Positions 1-13,269 of a DNA stretch of 64,000 nt are shown piece after piece. The first letter of the stretch is position 1; every line of letters starts with the position of its first letter. Origin of the DNA: Zonotrichia leucophrys gambelii (taxonomy: Eukaryota; Chordata; Aves; Passeriformes; Passerellidae); NCBI RefSeq assembly GCF_028769735.1, contig NC_088173.1, positions 65,197,463 through 65,261,462 of the forward strand, written 5' to 3'. Below the pieces are notes generated by a model. It saw nothing but the letters and a program-made list of their open reading frames with translations, ran no database searches and was not told where the DNA came from. The position numbers were made by a program, and so were the translations under genes.

Positions 1-1558
1 TGTAACTGAGATTTTAATATGAATAAGTCTGTGACGGGGCAACAAAGCCAATCCAGAAAGCTGTGAACTTTGAGCCAGTCTGAGAAAATTGCAGTCCTGT
101 CCCAGAAGCTTGCCTACAGTGTGGAAGGAACAATTCATCTCAAAAGCCAGAAATAAAGATGGTCACAAATTTCCAGCAACTTTCCCCTAAGAAAGGGGAG
201 CTGGATTCCTTTATTCTCAAACACAGCCCTTGAGCTATTCCCCACAACTGGGGATAAACTCTCAAAGATGCTCTATGCTCTTACTTTTATTTAAAGAGAT
301 ATAAAAAAATTATTTGACTAATTTATTCTAAATTATGAAAAGCCTGTATATAGCATTGCACTCTTTCCAATCTCCCTATTGCTTCATGCAAGTCCCTCAG
401 TTTTGGCAAAGAAAAGGCATCCATAATGTCAGCTTTAGTTCTGCTGATTATTTCACTTTCAAATATTTCATACAGTGCTGGAATTTTTGAGCTGCTGATA
501 CTTCAAGAGAGGTTTAAAAATGTAAAAATATCTGCTGCCATTGTAAAATGAGCAAGAAAAACTCCTAAACCCCAAAACATTTTGATATGCTTCAAGGACT
601 AAAGTGATTATTTTAAAAAATTCTGAACTTGGAAATCCAGATAAAACCTTGACTTCTCATCAAAACTGAAAGACAACAGTTTGAAGTTCAGGGAATAAAG
701 CTGCTTCATCTAGATATATCTTAAACACAGTATTCTCTTTTCTTTTTATAATGTTCCAAATTTTTAATGCAGATATATTTTCACCAGCTGCACAGTTATG
801 CCCTGTTGGGATGGAATCAAAAAGTTAAATTAAGAAAACCTTATGAATAATTTATTCACCTCAATCTCTGGAACCAACACGAGGTTTGGAACCAGCACTG
901 AAACAAAGCAAACAAAGCTACCACACTGATAACCCTCAAGAAGGCACTGCAGGTTCAAGTTCCTTCCAGTAACCATTTTCCCTACTTTTGGCAATGTTAA
1001 TTCTATATTGAAAATTATCCTGGTGCCTCAGAGCAGCCCTTCATGATATTAAGCTCATTCTGACCATTAAAGTGACCAAATACCCTGCTCTGCAACACTT
1101 TCAGCATGAGGGAAGTAAATCACAGTCAGTTCCCAATGCAGATAAATCCTTATGTATTGAAGAGCCCAGAGTGGTAGGAATGTATTTAATTTTGGAACAA
1201 CAGTAGATAGGTATCTAGGGGTTTGCGTGTTAGCGAGTCTGAAATTCAACCAGAATTTTGCATAGTTCTGGAATTCACTCCTTTATCAGCTCAAAAATAT
1301 AAAAGATGGATAGAGAATGCCATAGGACATGCAAAAACCATGCTAATGGAGAATAAGTAAGATAATTGACCTTCCACAGCGCTATTGCTTGTTGCTCTCT
1401 TTATCTGCCTTTTACACCACCTTTAATGCTGGAGAGAACCCCATGCACTGATCTGAATCTGCTCACGGATGGGCTGCTTTTTTGTATAAAATATAGAACA
1501 TGCTGAAACCAATCCAGGCCCTGGATAACACACCTATCCCTAGAAAAGCCTCCTGCAG
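1..1558. other. AT-rich unique non-coding DNA
   Basis: No repeat element, RNA gene or coding exon is recognisable here. The sequence is AT-rich with scattered short A and T runs and stops in all frames; the only open frame of 60 codons, on the minus strand at 1067-1249, resembles no protein I know. It is best described as ordinary intergenic or intronic DNA. Confidence 0.6.
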
Positions 1559-1834
1559 CTCCTCCTCCTCCTCCTCCTCCTTGTTCTTGTCCTTCTCCTC
1601 CTTCTTCTTCTCCTTCTCATTCTCCTTCTTCTCCTTCTCATTCTCTGTCTCCTTCTTCTACTTCTTCTTCTTCTTCTTCTCATTCTGCTTCGTCTCCTTC
1701 TTCTCCTTCGTCTCCTTCTTCTCCTTCTCCTTCTTCCTCTTTTTCTTATTCTTCTTCTTCCTCTTCCTCTCCATCTTCTTCCTCCTCTTCTCCTTCTCCT
1801 TCCTCTTCTTCCTCTTTCTCTTCTTCTTCCTCTT
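1559..1834. repeat. Polypyrimidine (TCC/TTC)n microsatellite
   Basis: About 275 bp of almost uninterrupted pyrimidine on the plus strand, starting with a clean run of CTC/TCC triplets (1559-1580) and continuing as mixed TTC, TCC, TTCTCC and CTTCTT units. A few purines break the run, including an A in the recurring TTCTCATTC motif near 1614-1645 and 1677-1684, and G near 1583-1590, 1688-1711. The interruptions suggest an old, decayed array with local re-duplications. Long polypurine/polypyrimidine mirror tracts are known to be able to form triplex (H-) DNA. The frames that read through it (Ser/Phe-rich on plus, Arg/Lys-rich on minus) are artefacts of the triplet repeat, not genes. Confidence 0.95.
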
Positions 1835-4800
1835 GTACAGCCCAACCACAGGTAAAGCATTACAAAAGGATTCAGCGTAAATAAATTTAATTTATATATT
1901 ACACTATACAAGGAAAGCCAGGGACTCCCAGAAGATGATCCAGGGCTTAAACAATCATCCTCTGCTGCCTTTTCCCCTCTGTGTAAAACTGCTGTATTTG
2001 CTCTGAAATCTCTACTCCCCAGGATGGTCACTGGCATGCTATTCCCTTGATATATTGCTCTTAGAAACAAAGCATGCTGCAAAATGAGATGATCATAATG
2101 GGATTTAAAGTTATTACAGGCAAAGTTGTAGTAACCTATAGTAAGTTCCTGGCATTTTCATTTACCAGTGAAAAATCACATACCTACAATATGTACATTG
2201 TTAAAAAACCACTGTAAAAGACTTTCAAGGCCTGGCATCTATATTTTGCTGCTGGGTTTACAAAATTATTATAAGTAAACTTTTATGAGAGGGGGGAAGA
2301 AATAAGAAAACATTCTATTAACGGAACAAGAGTTTCACCAAAGGCATCATGCATTCAAAAATACAATAAATGTCACTAAAAATTAGAAGACCTTATTTTG
2401 CTTTATACTATTGCTATTTTAAATGACACTGGCAATATAAGACAATCTACTCCCCCAGTCCACCTAGAAATAAAATAATTATAAATAAATCCCCATATAA
2501 ACTGCAGCCATTGGAAGAAGGTCTTTGTGTGAAGGAAAACTCCACCCAAAAATAACAAAGTCAACTAAAAATCAAAACCAAACCAAGCAGTAATACTGGG
2601 ACAATGACTGGAAAATATGGTTAAAGATGAGCCTTTGTGAGGGAAAAGGTGTAGGCTAGCACTCCATCTGTAAGCAGAAAGTACTAGGACAAGAGAGGGA
2701 GTTATCAATTGCTGATTCAGCTCCTGGCTCTATTTTTAGCAGTTGTACAGTGAATAAAAATGGAATCTTTGTGAGAGAATCTAAAAAAACATTGGAAAAA
2801 AATAGCAAAAACGAGGAAGAGAAACACTTCTAGTTGATTTAAGGCAAAAAAGCAAATTATGCAAGGCCGTTCCCAGACAAGAAAATCAAGGTGGGATGTG
2901 GCTCCATAGCAAAAGGACGCAAGATACTACAACTAATTATAGCATAAAACTAAAATTACTCTTAAACAAAAAAAAAAAAAAAAGAGAATTTCTCCACCAA
3001 AGGATTTCACCTAATCCAAAAGCGTTTTAGGACACAAACAAGGAATCCAAATGATCAAGGGACTTCAGCCAGGGTTGCTTTTAACCAGCACTGGGGTCTG
3101 AAGGCCAAAATCCACAAAAAAGCAGAATCTGGGATGTGACACCCCACGGCAAACCCCACAAATGCATTGCACATTTCTTGCACATATTTACCAAGTAGCA
3201 GTGGTGTGCACACTGCATAAGGGGTGACTGACCAGCAGCTCAGATCAATTAATCACTCTGATAGCAGAGGCAGGCTATCACCTCAGAAACAACTGAAACT
3301 TCTTGTTATTCTTAATCCAGATGCAAGTCCATGGGCAGCATGTGATAAGAAAGGATGACATAAGCAAAGAAAAGCTTTTGACAATTGGAAAAAAGTAAAA
3401 AGGAAACAAGAGTGTTGGTTGTGCTAAAATCTGCCATTGAGGCGAAGAACCTGCAGATGGAAAATAACAAAATATGGCAAGGAAAAGGCCACGTTATGAT
3501 TGGAGATTTCAGAAGTGATTGTCCCAAAAACCGAGCAATTGGGATCACCTTTGATGGGAAGAAATGAAGAGACAGAGGGGGTTCATAGGACAGCCCACAA
3601 AGTGTCATTCCAGCTAAGTCCAGCTGAGGATGGATTAGCCAACAGGTTCCCCAGACCTCACTGAGCAGGTCAGCACTAACTGGACCAAAGAGAGTGTCCA
3701 GAACAAGCTCAGCAAGCCTGGAGAGCTGGTATCCATGACATGGCACAAATGTCACAAACAGGACACTGCCAAAGGAGTCTGGGGCTCCACATGCAGGATA
3801 TTCCTGAGATTATTCCATACATCCAATCTTTATAAAGATTGTAAATTCTGGGGTACATCAGCAATGATTTTTCAGGGTTACTACCATAATATCTTTCTTG
3901 TAGAAATATATTATGACTTATATCTTAAGTTCCAGAACGACCAGGACATCTTTTTTTTTCTGTTGTAAGGTTCATATTATTCACTATCATTTAGTTAGGA
4001 ATAACACTACAGAAACAGATCCTTCCTTGACCACAATATTAACTCCTTAGAACCTTCATGGACAGCAACCTCAAGGACTCTTCTTCTGAAGCAATGGAAT
4101 AAATAGGCATCCAACCAGACAGGCCTTTTGCTTCTGTTCTCATCCCCTGCTTTATGGCCTTATGGAAACCTACAAAACCTCAGGAGAGAGCATTTACACC
4201 CAAGAAATTCAGTGTAAACATGAGGCATCTGAAAAGGAGTCAAGGAAGTCTCCAGAGCCTCATGCAACACCCCATAGACCCACCAAGTAGGCGTTCCATG
4301 GAAATATTCTTTAGAAGTTATGCAAACTTTCCTGTGTCCTAGATATTGATAATTTTGCCTCAAACCTCCACAGATGCCTTGCCAGCAGCCTCAGCAGAGC
4401 GCTCAGGATGACAGAGATGAATTCTTCCTCTCATGCAAAGAGACAGAACCTGTACATCAGGGTTGGCACACACAGGCATGAGCCAATCCTTCAGTTTGCT
4501 TTGTTTAAACCATGCCTGTTTTCTAGCTGAATGGAATTTAGTGCTCAGAGCTATCCACGCAGATTTCACTGCTGTGTGCCACCTGAATCCACGCCCAGAG
4601 AAATCAGTGAGAAGCTTATGAGCCTGCAGACTGTCAGCATGAAGAAAGCAAAACTCCAAGAGGACTTTTAAGTAAAAAATACAGGGAGGACCAAAAATAA
4701 CTTAAAAGGTCAGTTCTCTAAACTTTTAAAACCAAGTTTTTCAAGAATATTTGAACTGACCTGGACATTTTTTGAGGAAACAATCCAGTATTGTTGTCAT

Positions 4801-6495
4801 AACTGAACCTTCCCTCCCAGGCTGTTGAAGAGAAGGGTGTGATGATGAGGACACATCCTTTTCATACATCTCTGATTTTGAGGGGGTGGTTGGCGTTTTG
4901 GAAGCTAGCAATAATAACTGAAACACAGTGAATATATTAATTTGGCACACAACCCAGCTGAACCTGTTGTTTATTGATTGCTTCTGCCATACCAGTCCTG
5001 CTCCCAAGCAAAGTTCCTGCTCCAAATGAGATGGTGCTGAAGCTGCAGACTGAGCCATCCAACCTGCCAACCTTCCCATGCCCCCAGTGGCTGCCTCCTT
5101 TTCACAGGTTTTTAAGTGGAACTCCTTCATTTCACCATGAGCTGAAATATCATGCTGCAACCCATGTGCTTCTAAGAGCATTATTTCATATGTATATACT
5201 TCATATATGCACATATATACACAATATACTCCAGGGTAATTATTGCTTTCCAGCTTCTTTTCTCCTGATATGAGATCTGCTTTGGATATTTTCCTTTTGG
5301 ATTAGTGTCCAGTTCTGTATTTTCCAAGACTCCATCTCATTTGCTAATTTATTGTCACGTTTCTAACTTAACCAGCTAAGTATACCTGTGTCCTTGTTTT
5401 CATAACTCCTCACAATTTTGGTTACTTCCCTTTCTGGGTCATTCAAGGTAATATTAGTAATGAGGAAAAATTTGTGTTCAAAAAAGTGTCTTTGTGTGTT
5501 TTGCAGTGCTGTTCAAGTCACTAGGATATTAAAAGCTCCCTTGTTCTCCAAAAGCTCAACTGCCATGGATGCAAAATATTAATCTACTTTGGTGGGACTA
5601 CAGACATGTAAAGTTAAAGAAGAGGACAGAATTTTTGGCCTGATATCCAGCCACAAAACAATTTTTTGTGGAGATCTGATGTTACCAAATGGCAGCTTCC
5701 ACTTTTTTTTTCTTTTTTACATTATACATGCTTTGTATTTGCTTTTCCACATTTACCTGGTTTGCATAAAGTTTTCAAAGTTATTTTAAATTTGACAATA
5801 AATTTTTAGTTGTCCTAACACATAAGAAATCATTATACTCCAAATAAGATCTAGAATTTGCCATCTCGAGCCCCTACACAACAGCTCCATAGATCTGCAC
5901 TACACTAAGCTGTACTAAGTTGTAATTGTTCAGTAATTCTTTGCTTCTCTTTGAACACAGGCCTTTCCACCTTCTCTTTCTGCAGTGTCTTTTTTCCTTT
6001 TTCTTCTTTTTTTTTGTGATTTTTACAAAGAGTTCATTATCTCAGCTATTTTCAGATGGAATAATCCAACACACTTCTCATTTGCATGTAAAGTGCAGTC
6101 AATGTGAATTGATCAAAACCAAATTAACAGCAATTGGTTCCAATATTTTCCCTGTTTACACATTAGCTTGCTACCTTTAACATATAGATGTATTGAATTC
6201 AGCTTAGCAACCTGAGCATGAATGCTGTGGCCTTTAAAGAGAAACTTATCTGTAATTAAAATCATGCACAAGTTTTAGTGGGAATCTGTTTACTAGCTAG
6301 AAAGAAAGCTGATTCTAAAATGGAATAGAATTTAGCTTAGTAGTTCATGTGCTTGATTCTGAATTAAATCCCCTAAAATTATGGGGAAGCTTTATTAAGC
6401 TTCAGATTATATGAAGGCTATGTCTAGTTCTGGGTGGGTTTAAATACAAAAAATAATTCACAGGGTACTTCGCTTGCCCACTACACCATGGATTT
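1835..6495. other. Unique non-coding DNA, no gene recognised
   Basis: AT-rich unique sequence. Open frames of 147 codons (minus, 3312-3755) and 157 codons (minus, 4741-5214) have no recognisable domain, overlap open frames on the other strand, and have no splice or conservation signal I can see. There is a 16-base A run at 2968-2983 and a TATATA/CATATA-rich patch near 5188-5225. I see no transposon remnant that I can assign. Confidence 0.55.
2968..2983. repeat. Poly(A) run, 16 bases
   Basis: An uninterrupted run of A. No retroposon body with target-site duplications is recognisable upstream, so it is listed as a simple homopolymer. Confidence 0.9.
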
Positions 6496-6905
6496 CTTTT
6501 TTTGGATATCACTGCAAACTGATAATAAGTTAATACAGTTACAATCATTATAGGCATTTTTTGCAGAAGTCATATAATAAATATGCATTGAAAGTACAAG
6601 CATGCAGTATAAATCATGTGGCACAGTGTTCAGATGACAAGTAATAAGGGCTTTAGAATAAAAACTGAAGCACATATACAGTGCCTGCTATAAGGAAATG
6701 ATTTATCCTATAGTGTATATTGAATTGCTTATTATAATTTAGAATGGTAATTGCTATGGCTTCACTATGCTGTTTAATTGCTACAGTACACTGATATATT
6801 CCAGGGAAGACACTGCAGTAACTGCTGCCCTTATAGAACAGCATTTGCATAATCTGCACTGGAGTTTATTCTTATAGTAGATAATGCAGCAAATGCAGGA
6901 ATCAA
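6496..6905. promoter_or_regulatory. Candidate conserved non-coding element
   Basis: A 400-bp AT-rich block free of simple repeats and transposon sequence. It has dense homeodomain-like cores (AATTGCTTATTATAATTTAG around 6722-6742, GTAATTGC, TTTAATTGC) and an octamer-like ATTTGCAT at 6843. The texture (balanced, non-repetitive, motif-dense, no long homopolymers apart from the 5' edge) is what I associate with vertebrate conserved enhancers. Conservation was not measured; this is inference from texture only. Confidence 0.35.
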
Positions 6906-9341
6906 ATTGTTTCACACCATATTGATTGCAATTAAGGGCACAAATATGAATACAAAGATAAGGCTTTTCTCAAGGTATTTATCACAGGACAGATGTAAAT
7001 TTCAAGTTGAAGTCATTACCATGTTAGTCTTTCCTGGAAAATAATTATAGAAACGCAGCCACTGGGATTTTTGTGACACAAGTGTGAGACACACTTCTGG
7101 ATTTCTGTGCAAAAATTTCCTGGATGGATCCTTCTAGAAGCAGAAGATATTGCTGCAGGAAAAAACCATCATAGGAAATCCTCTGATGCCAGAGATCAGC
7201 CCAACAATTCTGTCAGCAGCGTCCCCATTGCTGAGCCCACAGGGAGTGGAACTCCCCTCCAAGAGAGCTAAAATTGCTGAAATGTCTGGGTCCCAACCAT
7301 CCTTCTCGTTTGCTTCTGAAATCCCATGTGCTTAGGGGGAAATATAAAAACTACAAGTAAATTATGGCCAAAGGAGAACTCTTACTGTGTGCTCAAGGTG
7401 CCACAAGGAGCAGCACACCTACAAGGTGCCACAAGGAGAAGAATCACCACGTGTTTAAAATGCCAATTGCTTTATTCCTTGATCCTTTACCTTAAAAATG
7501 AACTGGAAATCTTAGAAGACTTATGGCTATTCTGACTCATGAGTGTTTTAGATAATGTAAAAAAAAAGTCATGGATCACAGACACCAGCTATGCTAAAAT
7601 GCTTGAACAGATGACATTTTTTGATGGATTTGTTTGTATTTTTGTGATTTACTTTGATTTGGGAGATCTGTTGTTTGTTATAGCCACAGATTCTGACTGA
7701 CACAGCTAATTTGCGAAACTAATAGCAAGTTAGTTGATATTTTGGCTTCAAGTTTGGCAATTCATTACTCTTCCCTTTTTAAAAAAGCCAGTACACCCAG
7801 TCTAGAAGCAGAAAGAAAAGCACATCACGGGCCCAGATAACCTCAGTAATGAACTGCCAAAGAGGGATTAAGACCAGACAAAAAATGCTTGGCAAATAAT
7901 TGCAGACAACTGCAAACAACTCACTGAAAAAAAAAGGTGAGAGTTCCTAGTGCAGGATTTAAATAATTAGCTCAGCTCTAGCTCTACTGGAAAACAAGGG
8001 ACTGCAAAAAGTTGTTAAGACAACTCAATTTAAGAGCAAGTCCTGCTTCACTTTGTGGACTTGTGTAGCTTCAAAAGGCAGCTGATGGCAGAGACATTGA
8101 TGTGGGATAAATGTAGCATGCAATCACTCTGATTGTTTGTGATCATGGCATTTCACAAACGTTGCCTCTCTGTCATTCTCTAAAGTATTGTTTTAGAGGG
8201 TTGTGACAGAGGAAAAAGAAAAAAAATTAAAAGAAAAAAAAAGAAAACAAGGAGAAATGTCACCCCGTCTCCCTAGACAAGCCAGATTGAAAAATTGAAG
8301 AGAAACTAACTTGGATGAGATGGATTCATAGCACTGACACCATAGCAGCAAAATCAGAATCAGATTTTGAGGTTATTGAAGTAATAAAGCCCCAGTTTCT
8401 TTTCACAGGAATTTACAGAATGCTGTCTGTGTACTGTAACGAGCATGGCAGTACTGGCCTGTGGTCAGAGCAAGAACTTGCTGGATGTTTTTCATTTGAC
8501 TTTGTTACTGACGCACTGTGTGACCTTGAGGTCCAGACCCACCTGTGAGATGGGTTAATAACCTCAACCAGTTTTGCTGCTGATCAGATGAAATCTCTGA
8601 GTGCTCTCTTTACACGCCTGCAGCCAATAATTAATGTACCTTACACTTCATTGTTTTTCTTATTTTGTATGGGAATTATATAAACTTTAAACTTTTAAAA
8701 AAATTTTCCCTGCCCTGACCACAACCCATATTCAGCCCATTGCATCAGTAGATGGAGGAGCAGAAGTGGACCCAACTCAGTCACCCTTTCAGCCCCCAAA
8801 GCAAGGCCAGGCCATAGATTCAGCCCATGTGCTTGCAGACAGTATCTCAACATTTGCAATTTTCCCCAGGTACATAACAACATGTTTTAGACTTTCCATC
8901 CAGCTAAAACTCTCATGCAAACATTATTGTCTCTTCACTGGACTATTCCATGTTCTTTTTCCCTTCATCTTGGCCACCATCCATTAGGAAGACCTGATGC
9001 ATGAACAAAATTAATTTATTCCTAATGGCTTTATTGTTTAATTAGTGTTTACTACTGCAGATAATACCAGGTGCGTACATGATTTTCCATTTTTTTAAAT
9101 CATTATCAAGAACAGCATTTACTGAGTTATTAATTCATTTGGACAGTCACAGAAAAAGCCATTTTTCACTCCATTGTGTCTTCAGCTCAGTGGGATAATG
9201 TGAATGGTGTGAATTGAATGGTTCCACCAGGAAGAAATGGCCTGACCATACCTCTGAACATATAGATGTGCCTTTTCTACCTCGGTATTTCAAGGCTGAT
9301 TTCTACACGTTGAACTTCAATTGTCAGGATGAGTAATTACA
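6906..9341. other. Unique non-coding DNA
   Basis: No gene or assignable repeat. There is a 17-base perfect direct repeat at 7394-7410 and 7422-7438 (CAAGGTGCCACAAGGAG, 28 bases apart) and an A-rich stretch at 8215-8247. Short open frames are unconvincing. Confidence 0.55.
7394..7438. repeat. 17-bp perfect direct repeat
   Basis: CAAGGTGCCACAAGGAG occurs at 7394-7410 and again at 7422-7438 with 11 bases between the copies. It looks like a small local duplication; no further copies are seen nearby. Confidence 0.85.
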
Positions 9342-9434
9342 GCCACACCTGGAATGTGGGGCCCGTTCTGGGCTCCTGGAGTGGGACCAGCATGGGAGGC
9401 AAAGATGATGAAGGGACTGGAGCATCTCTGTCAA
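9342..9434 (+). mobile_element. CR1 LINE fragment (internal, sense)
   Basis: The segment carries the CR1 reverse-transcriptase-end/3' region landmarks CACACCTGG, TTCTGGGCTCC and AAGATGATGAAGGGACTGGAGCATCTCT, in the order found in avian CR1 elements read in the sense direction. It is cut off on both sides, lacking the CR1 3' terminal octamer repeats. This is an old, 93-bp remnant with no coding capacity. Confidence 0.8.
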
Positions 9435-9687
9435 ACATGTCCAGTGCCCTACTGCAATAAAATCCTCTGGTTTTTCTCATGTGGCATTCTAAGCCATTAT
9501 CAGCTTCTCCTCCAAAAACATCACTCTTTTCCCTCACTCTTGGTACTGTGAGAGACTGAAGCAAAAAGATAATCTTCCATCAAATCTTCACTCAAAAGGA
9601 ATTCTGCTGTCAGACCTTTAAACCCAGACCACTACAGAAACAGGCAGCGAGTGTGAACTATTCCCTTGTCAGCTGAAATTTTCTGGG

Positions 9688-9706
9688 TTTTTTTTTTTTT
9701 TTTTTT
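9688..9706. repeat. Poly(T) run, 19 bases
   Basis: An uninterrupted T homopolymer. No minus-strand retroposon body is recognisable beside it. Confidence 0.9.
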
Positions 9707-12372
9707 GCTTTTCCACATTTTCTATCCAAAACTAGCAAGGCTGAGCCAGATTTTCTCTTCAACCACTTCATTTTGTTTGTAACTTTTAACCTTGATCTCC
9801 TTTTTCTGTATTTGCAATACTCATATGACATTCATTGTTCTAAAAGCCATCACAGTCAGAACATTTACCATCCAAAAACCCCACAAATTAAAAAATGAAG
9901 TCTCTAATTTTCATTGCTCTGAAAAAAAGGAAAGACCAATCCTATAAGAACAGTTCTAACCTTAGGACTCAAAACAAGAGACATTTTTAAACTTTTGAAA
10001 ACTGACACTTCCTACTGGCAGGAGATTCTTCTTGTGCAACCAAAACAAAGATTATATCACAGCTAGATTTAAAAAACCAAAGTTTTCTCAGCTGAACATT
10101 CAATATATATTTTATTGACAGGGTTTATTATTACCATCTGCCATTATATTGTGTAAATGAGTTAATATGGTTTTAAATTCATGAAGAGTTCTTTCATTAG
10201 AAGGAGCTGAATTTTGTCTAAACTGTTTCTAGAGATTGTTTGTAGGAACTCTATTTTATTGGACTTTGAATATCATTATTTCAATAATATACTCAGGTAG
10301 TAACAGTCAGTAGCTCATACTGACCTTGAACTCACTACACAGGTATAAATGTAATGCCAAACTTTATTCTTATATGTTACCCAGATCATTTCATACTGTG
10401 GAAGTGACTTGTTAGACACCAACCATAGCAAGCACTGAACAAGTATCCAAAACTTTAGCTAAAAACCAGAGACAGTGGATGACCTAATGGCTTGTGCTTT
10501 GCCTGCATGAAGGTGTTTGCAATCACTTCATTAAACAGAAAACATTTCAAATTTAGACATTGCCAGGTCACATCAAACACAAGGCATCAAAGTAACTCGA
10601 GGATCTGGGTCTGAGCAATTTTCCAAGGTCATCCCCCGTGTCTGTAGCAAAGTACCAGTGTTCAAAGCCATGCTGTCCACATTGCAGACAAATACCATAA
10701 CAACTGAGCCACCCTCTGTAAAAGCAATGTACAACAGGAATCTCTATTCCCAGATAATACAGGGTGTCACCCTCTGCTACGTGAGGATATTTACACCTGG
10801 GGAAGAGAGAAATCAACAGTTCTTCTGGTTTAACCTTTCTTTTGATCTTGAAGCTTCACTCCAACATTCTCAGTGTACAAAACAAAACCAGTAAATTGAC
10901 ATGTCATGCAGCTTACAAAATGAGGAGTGTTATCAAAGACAGGCTTTGTAACCAGGCTTTGCTCGGTACATGAGCACAATTCATATTGTTCCCACCTATT
11001 ACCAGAGCTTGAACACGTAAAATATGAACCATTCCACAATCTGCATGCTCATTTATATTACCTATATGCAAAACTTAGGAAATAAAAAATGTTCTGTTTC
11101 CCCTTCAGGAGTAGCACTCTGTGTAACCCAAGCCAGCCAAGTTATCTTGGTGAGACCAGGCCTTGGCATGAGCTTTGCAAAGAAAAGTGGACATTTACCC
11201 TCTGAGTTTAGAAGTGAAACTGAAATTCCAGTAAGAGAAGTGACTACATTTTCTGAAATTTATGACACTTCTTGGTTCCAGACTTGATATCAGTTTAAGT
11301 TGGTTTGGGATTGGTACACATATAAAATTTTCTAGTTGACACAGGAGAGACTGTGGTTCTAGATGAACCTTCAGCATAATACATAAGCTTTTTGCAGGGC
11401 TTCAAGGTAAAGTATAAAGTAGGGGAATCAGCTGAGTTTTGCTTCAATTTTCCCAAACTGAAGGTTCAAAGCAAAAATTGAGCATAATCTCAGGCAAAAG
11501 CAGATTTCTGGCATTAAATTCTTGCAGAGCAAAGTAATTAGGACTCAGAATTAAAATGGTATTGGAAGGATCTCCATTGAACTGCTTACAGCATCTTATG
11601 TAAGATTCCAGCTGAAATATAACCAACTTCCTTTTTACTATATTGCACTTGTCCTTCTCCTTTAACTCCTATATCTTTAACATTTCCCAAATTTCTTTTA
11701 TTCTCAACCTGCTTGCCTGTGCTATTGCTTTCCCCATCTCCTGCTGCTCTTACAGGATTCTCTCCTTTTACTCCTCCTCACTGCACCACCACTCCTCCTT
11801 AAGCCTCCCCTCACCATCTCAGACCCATCTCCCTTTACTTGTGGTAATTCTGCCCAGAAAGTTTGTAATCTTCCCTTATTCCTGCTCCTCAGCTCCTCTG
11901 CTTCCATTTCCTTGAACCATTTTTTCCCTGACATCTCCTGGCTGTGCTTCCCTGCCTGTTCTTACTCTGGAAACTTTCCTAACATCCAATCCTCATGTTA
12001 TCCTATTTCTTTTTATTTCAGCCTTCACAGACACAGCTATGGAAGAGCTCTATCTGTGCAGAAGCCTGGCAAATATGAGATTCTTACTGTGAGCAGAACT
12101 CCAGCCTTCTCTGCTTCAGGCTGAAAATCCTAATTAATTCACACTTTCTGTATGGACCAAGTATTCTCACATCATTCTTGTTCTCTGAAATTTCAGTACA
12201 TTTCTTGAAATAAAATACTGCACTCTGAATAACATTCATAATATTCTCCACCAAGGCAGAGAAAAACCTGATTTCCTTCTAATCAAGCACCTTCTTCTTT
12301 TGATTCAAGATATTTCTTTGTTTTTTCTCCAAGTCTTTCTATCCCCTAAGTCACTTTAAGCCCAGTTGTGCC

Positions 12373-12395
12373 AGAGATCAGAATTTCTGATCTCT
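12373..12395. repeat. Short palindrome, 11-bp arms around one base
   Basis: AGAGATCAGAA, a single T, then TTCTGATCTCT: the arms are perfectly complementary. It could extrude as a small cruciform or be a palindromic protein-binding site, but a palindrome of this size can also occur by chance in 64 kb. Confidence 0.8.
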
Positions 12396-13269
12396 TGAGG
12401 TAATTGTAGTTGTAAGCTATACATTTTCCCTTGAAACACAATGGTAGTTCCAGTCTCAAAATAAGAGCACCCTGAATATAATCAATTGTTTACTGTTCCA
12501 CCCCAACAATCTGATGTCTTTTTGATATTCTGATAAATGTTGATTTAGGAATTTAAAGCAAAATTAATGGGTAATGTTGGTAGGTGTAACACTATGTGGA
12601 AAAGATATAACACTGACTCCATCATTTTATGAAAATATTTTTTAACTTTTCACTCTATTTATGAAAGTGAGAGACAGGATCAGTCCAATCTGATTTAAAG
12701 ACATATGGATTTAAGTAACATTTTCAGAAAAAAAAAATAAATTAAAACCCCAGCTTTTGGCATTGCCTTTAAAATCTGCACTAAAACTACTTTTGCTTAG
12801 AGAATTTTTACATAGCCTGCAATACCCATATGCTTCCAGAGTTGGGGAAGATGCTAGGAAAGAGATTTCTCACTTTTACTGAAAATAAAAACGCCATGAA
12901 CAGTTATTTGCAGTTAATCCTCAAAAAACAAACAAAAAACCAGCACTAAATTAAATTTTACTCTTTAAATGATATTGGCAATTCTGTAGAGTGAGATCAA
13001 TTTTTAAAGTTGGCACCAAGAGGGATCCCACTTGTTTCCCTGATTTATTGACAACCACTTTACATATTCTCTCTTATAACACTGAAAACAGCAATATAAT
13101 TTGATCTCTAAATTCCTCAGCTTCAGGAGACTCTTTGTAGTACACAGATAATAATTTACTCTGAATTGTGGTCTGACCACCACTTGGTGCAAGGAGGAGT
13201 GAGAATGTGCTGGGAAGCCTCTCTGAACCATTTCAAGCAGCTTTTCAAGAAGCTATCCAGCAAGGAAGA

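Larger units (their letters stand above)
9435..13269. other. Unique non-coding DNA
   Basis: AT-rich DNA with a 19-base T run (9688-9706), a near-perfect palindrome at 12373-12395 and a pyrimidine-rich stretch (about 11640-11935) that gives a spurious 90-codon frame. No transposon or exon was recognised. Confidence 0.55.

Noticed and set aside
1540..2082. 180-codon minus-strand frame, Arg-rich, and a 126-codon plus-strand Ser/Phe-rich frame at 1500-1880
   Set aside because: Both are translations of the TTC/TCC triplet repeat; low-complexity products with no domain.
3312..3755. 147-codon minus-strand frame
   Set aside because: Translation resembles nothing known and is mirrored by plus-strand frames.
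4741..5214. 157-codon minus-strand frame overlapping a 99-codon plus frame
   Set aside because: Opposed open frames without recognisable sequence or splice signals; likely chance.
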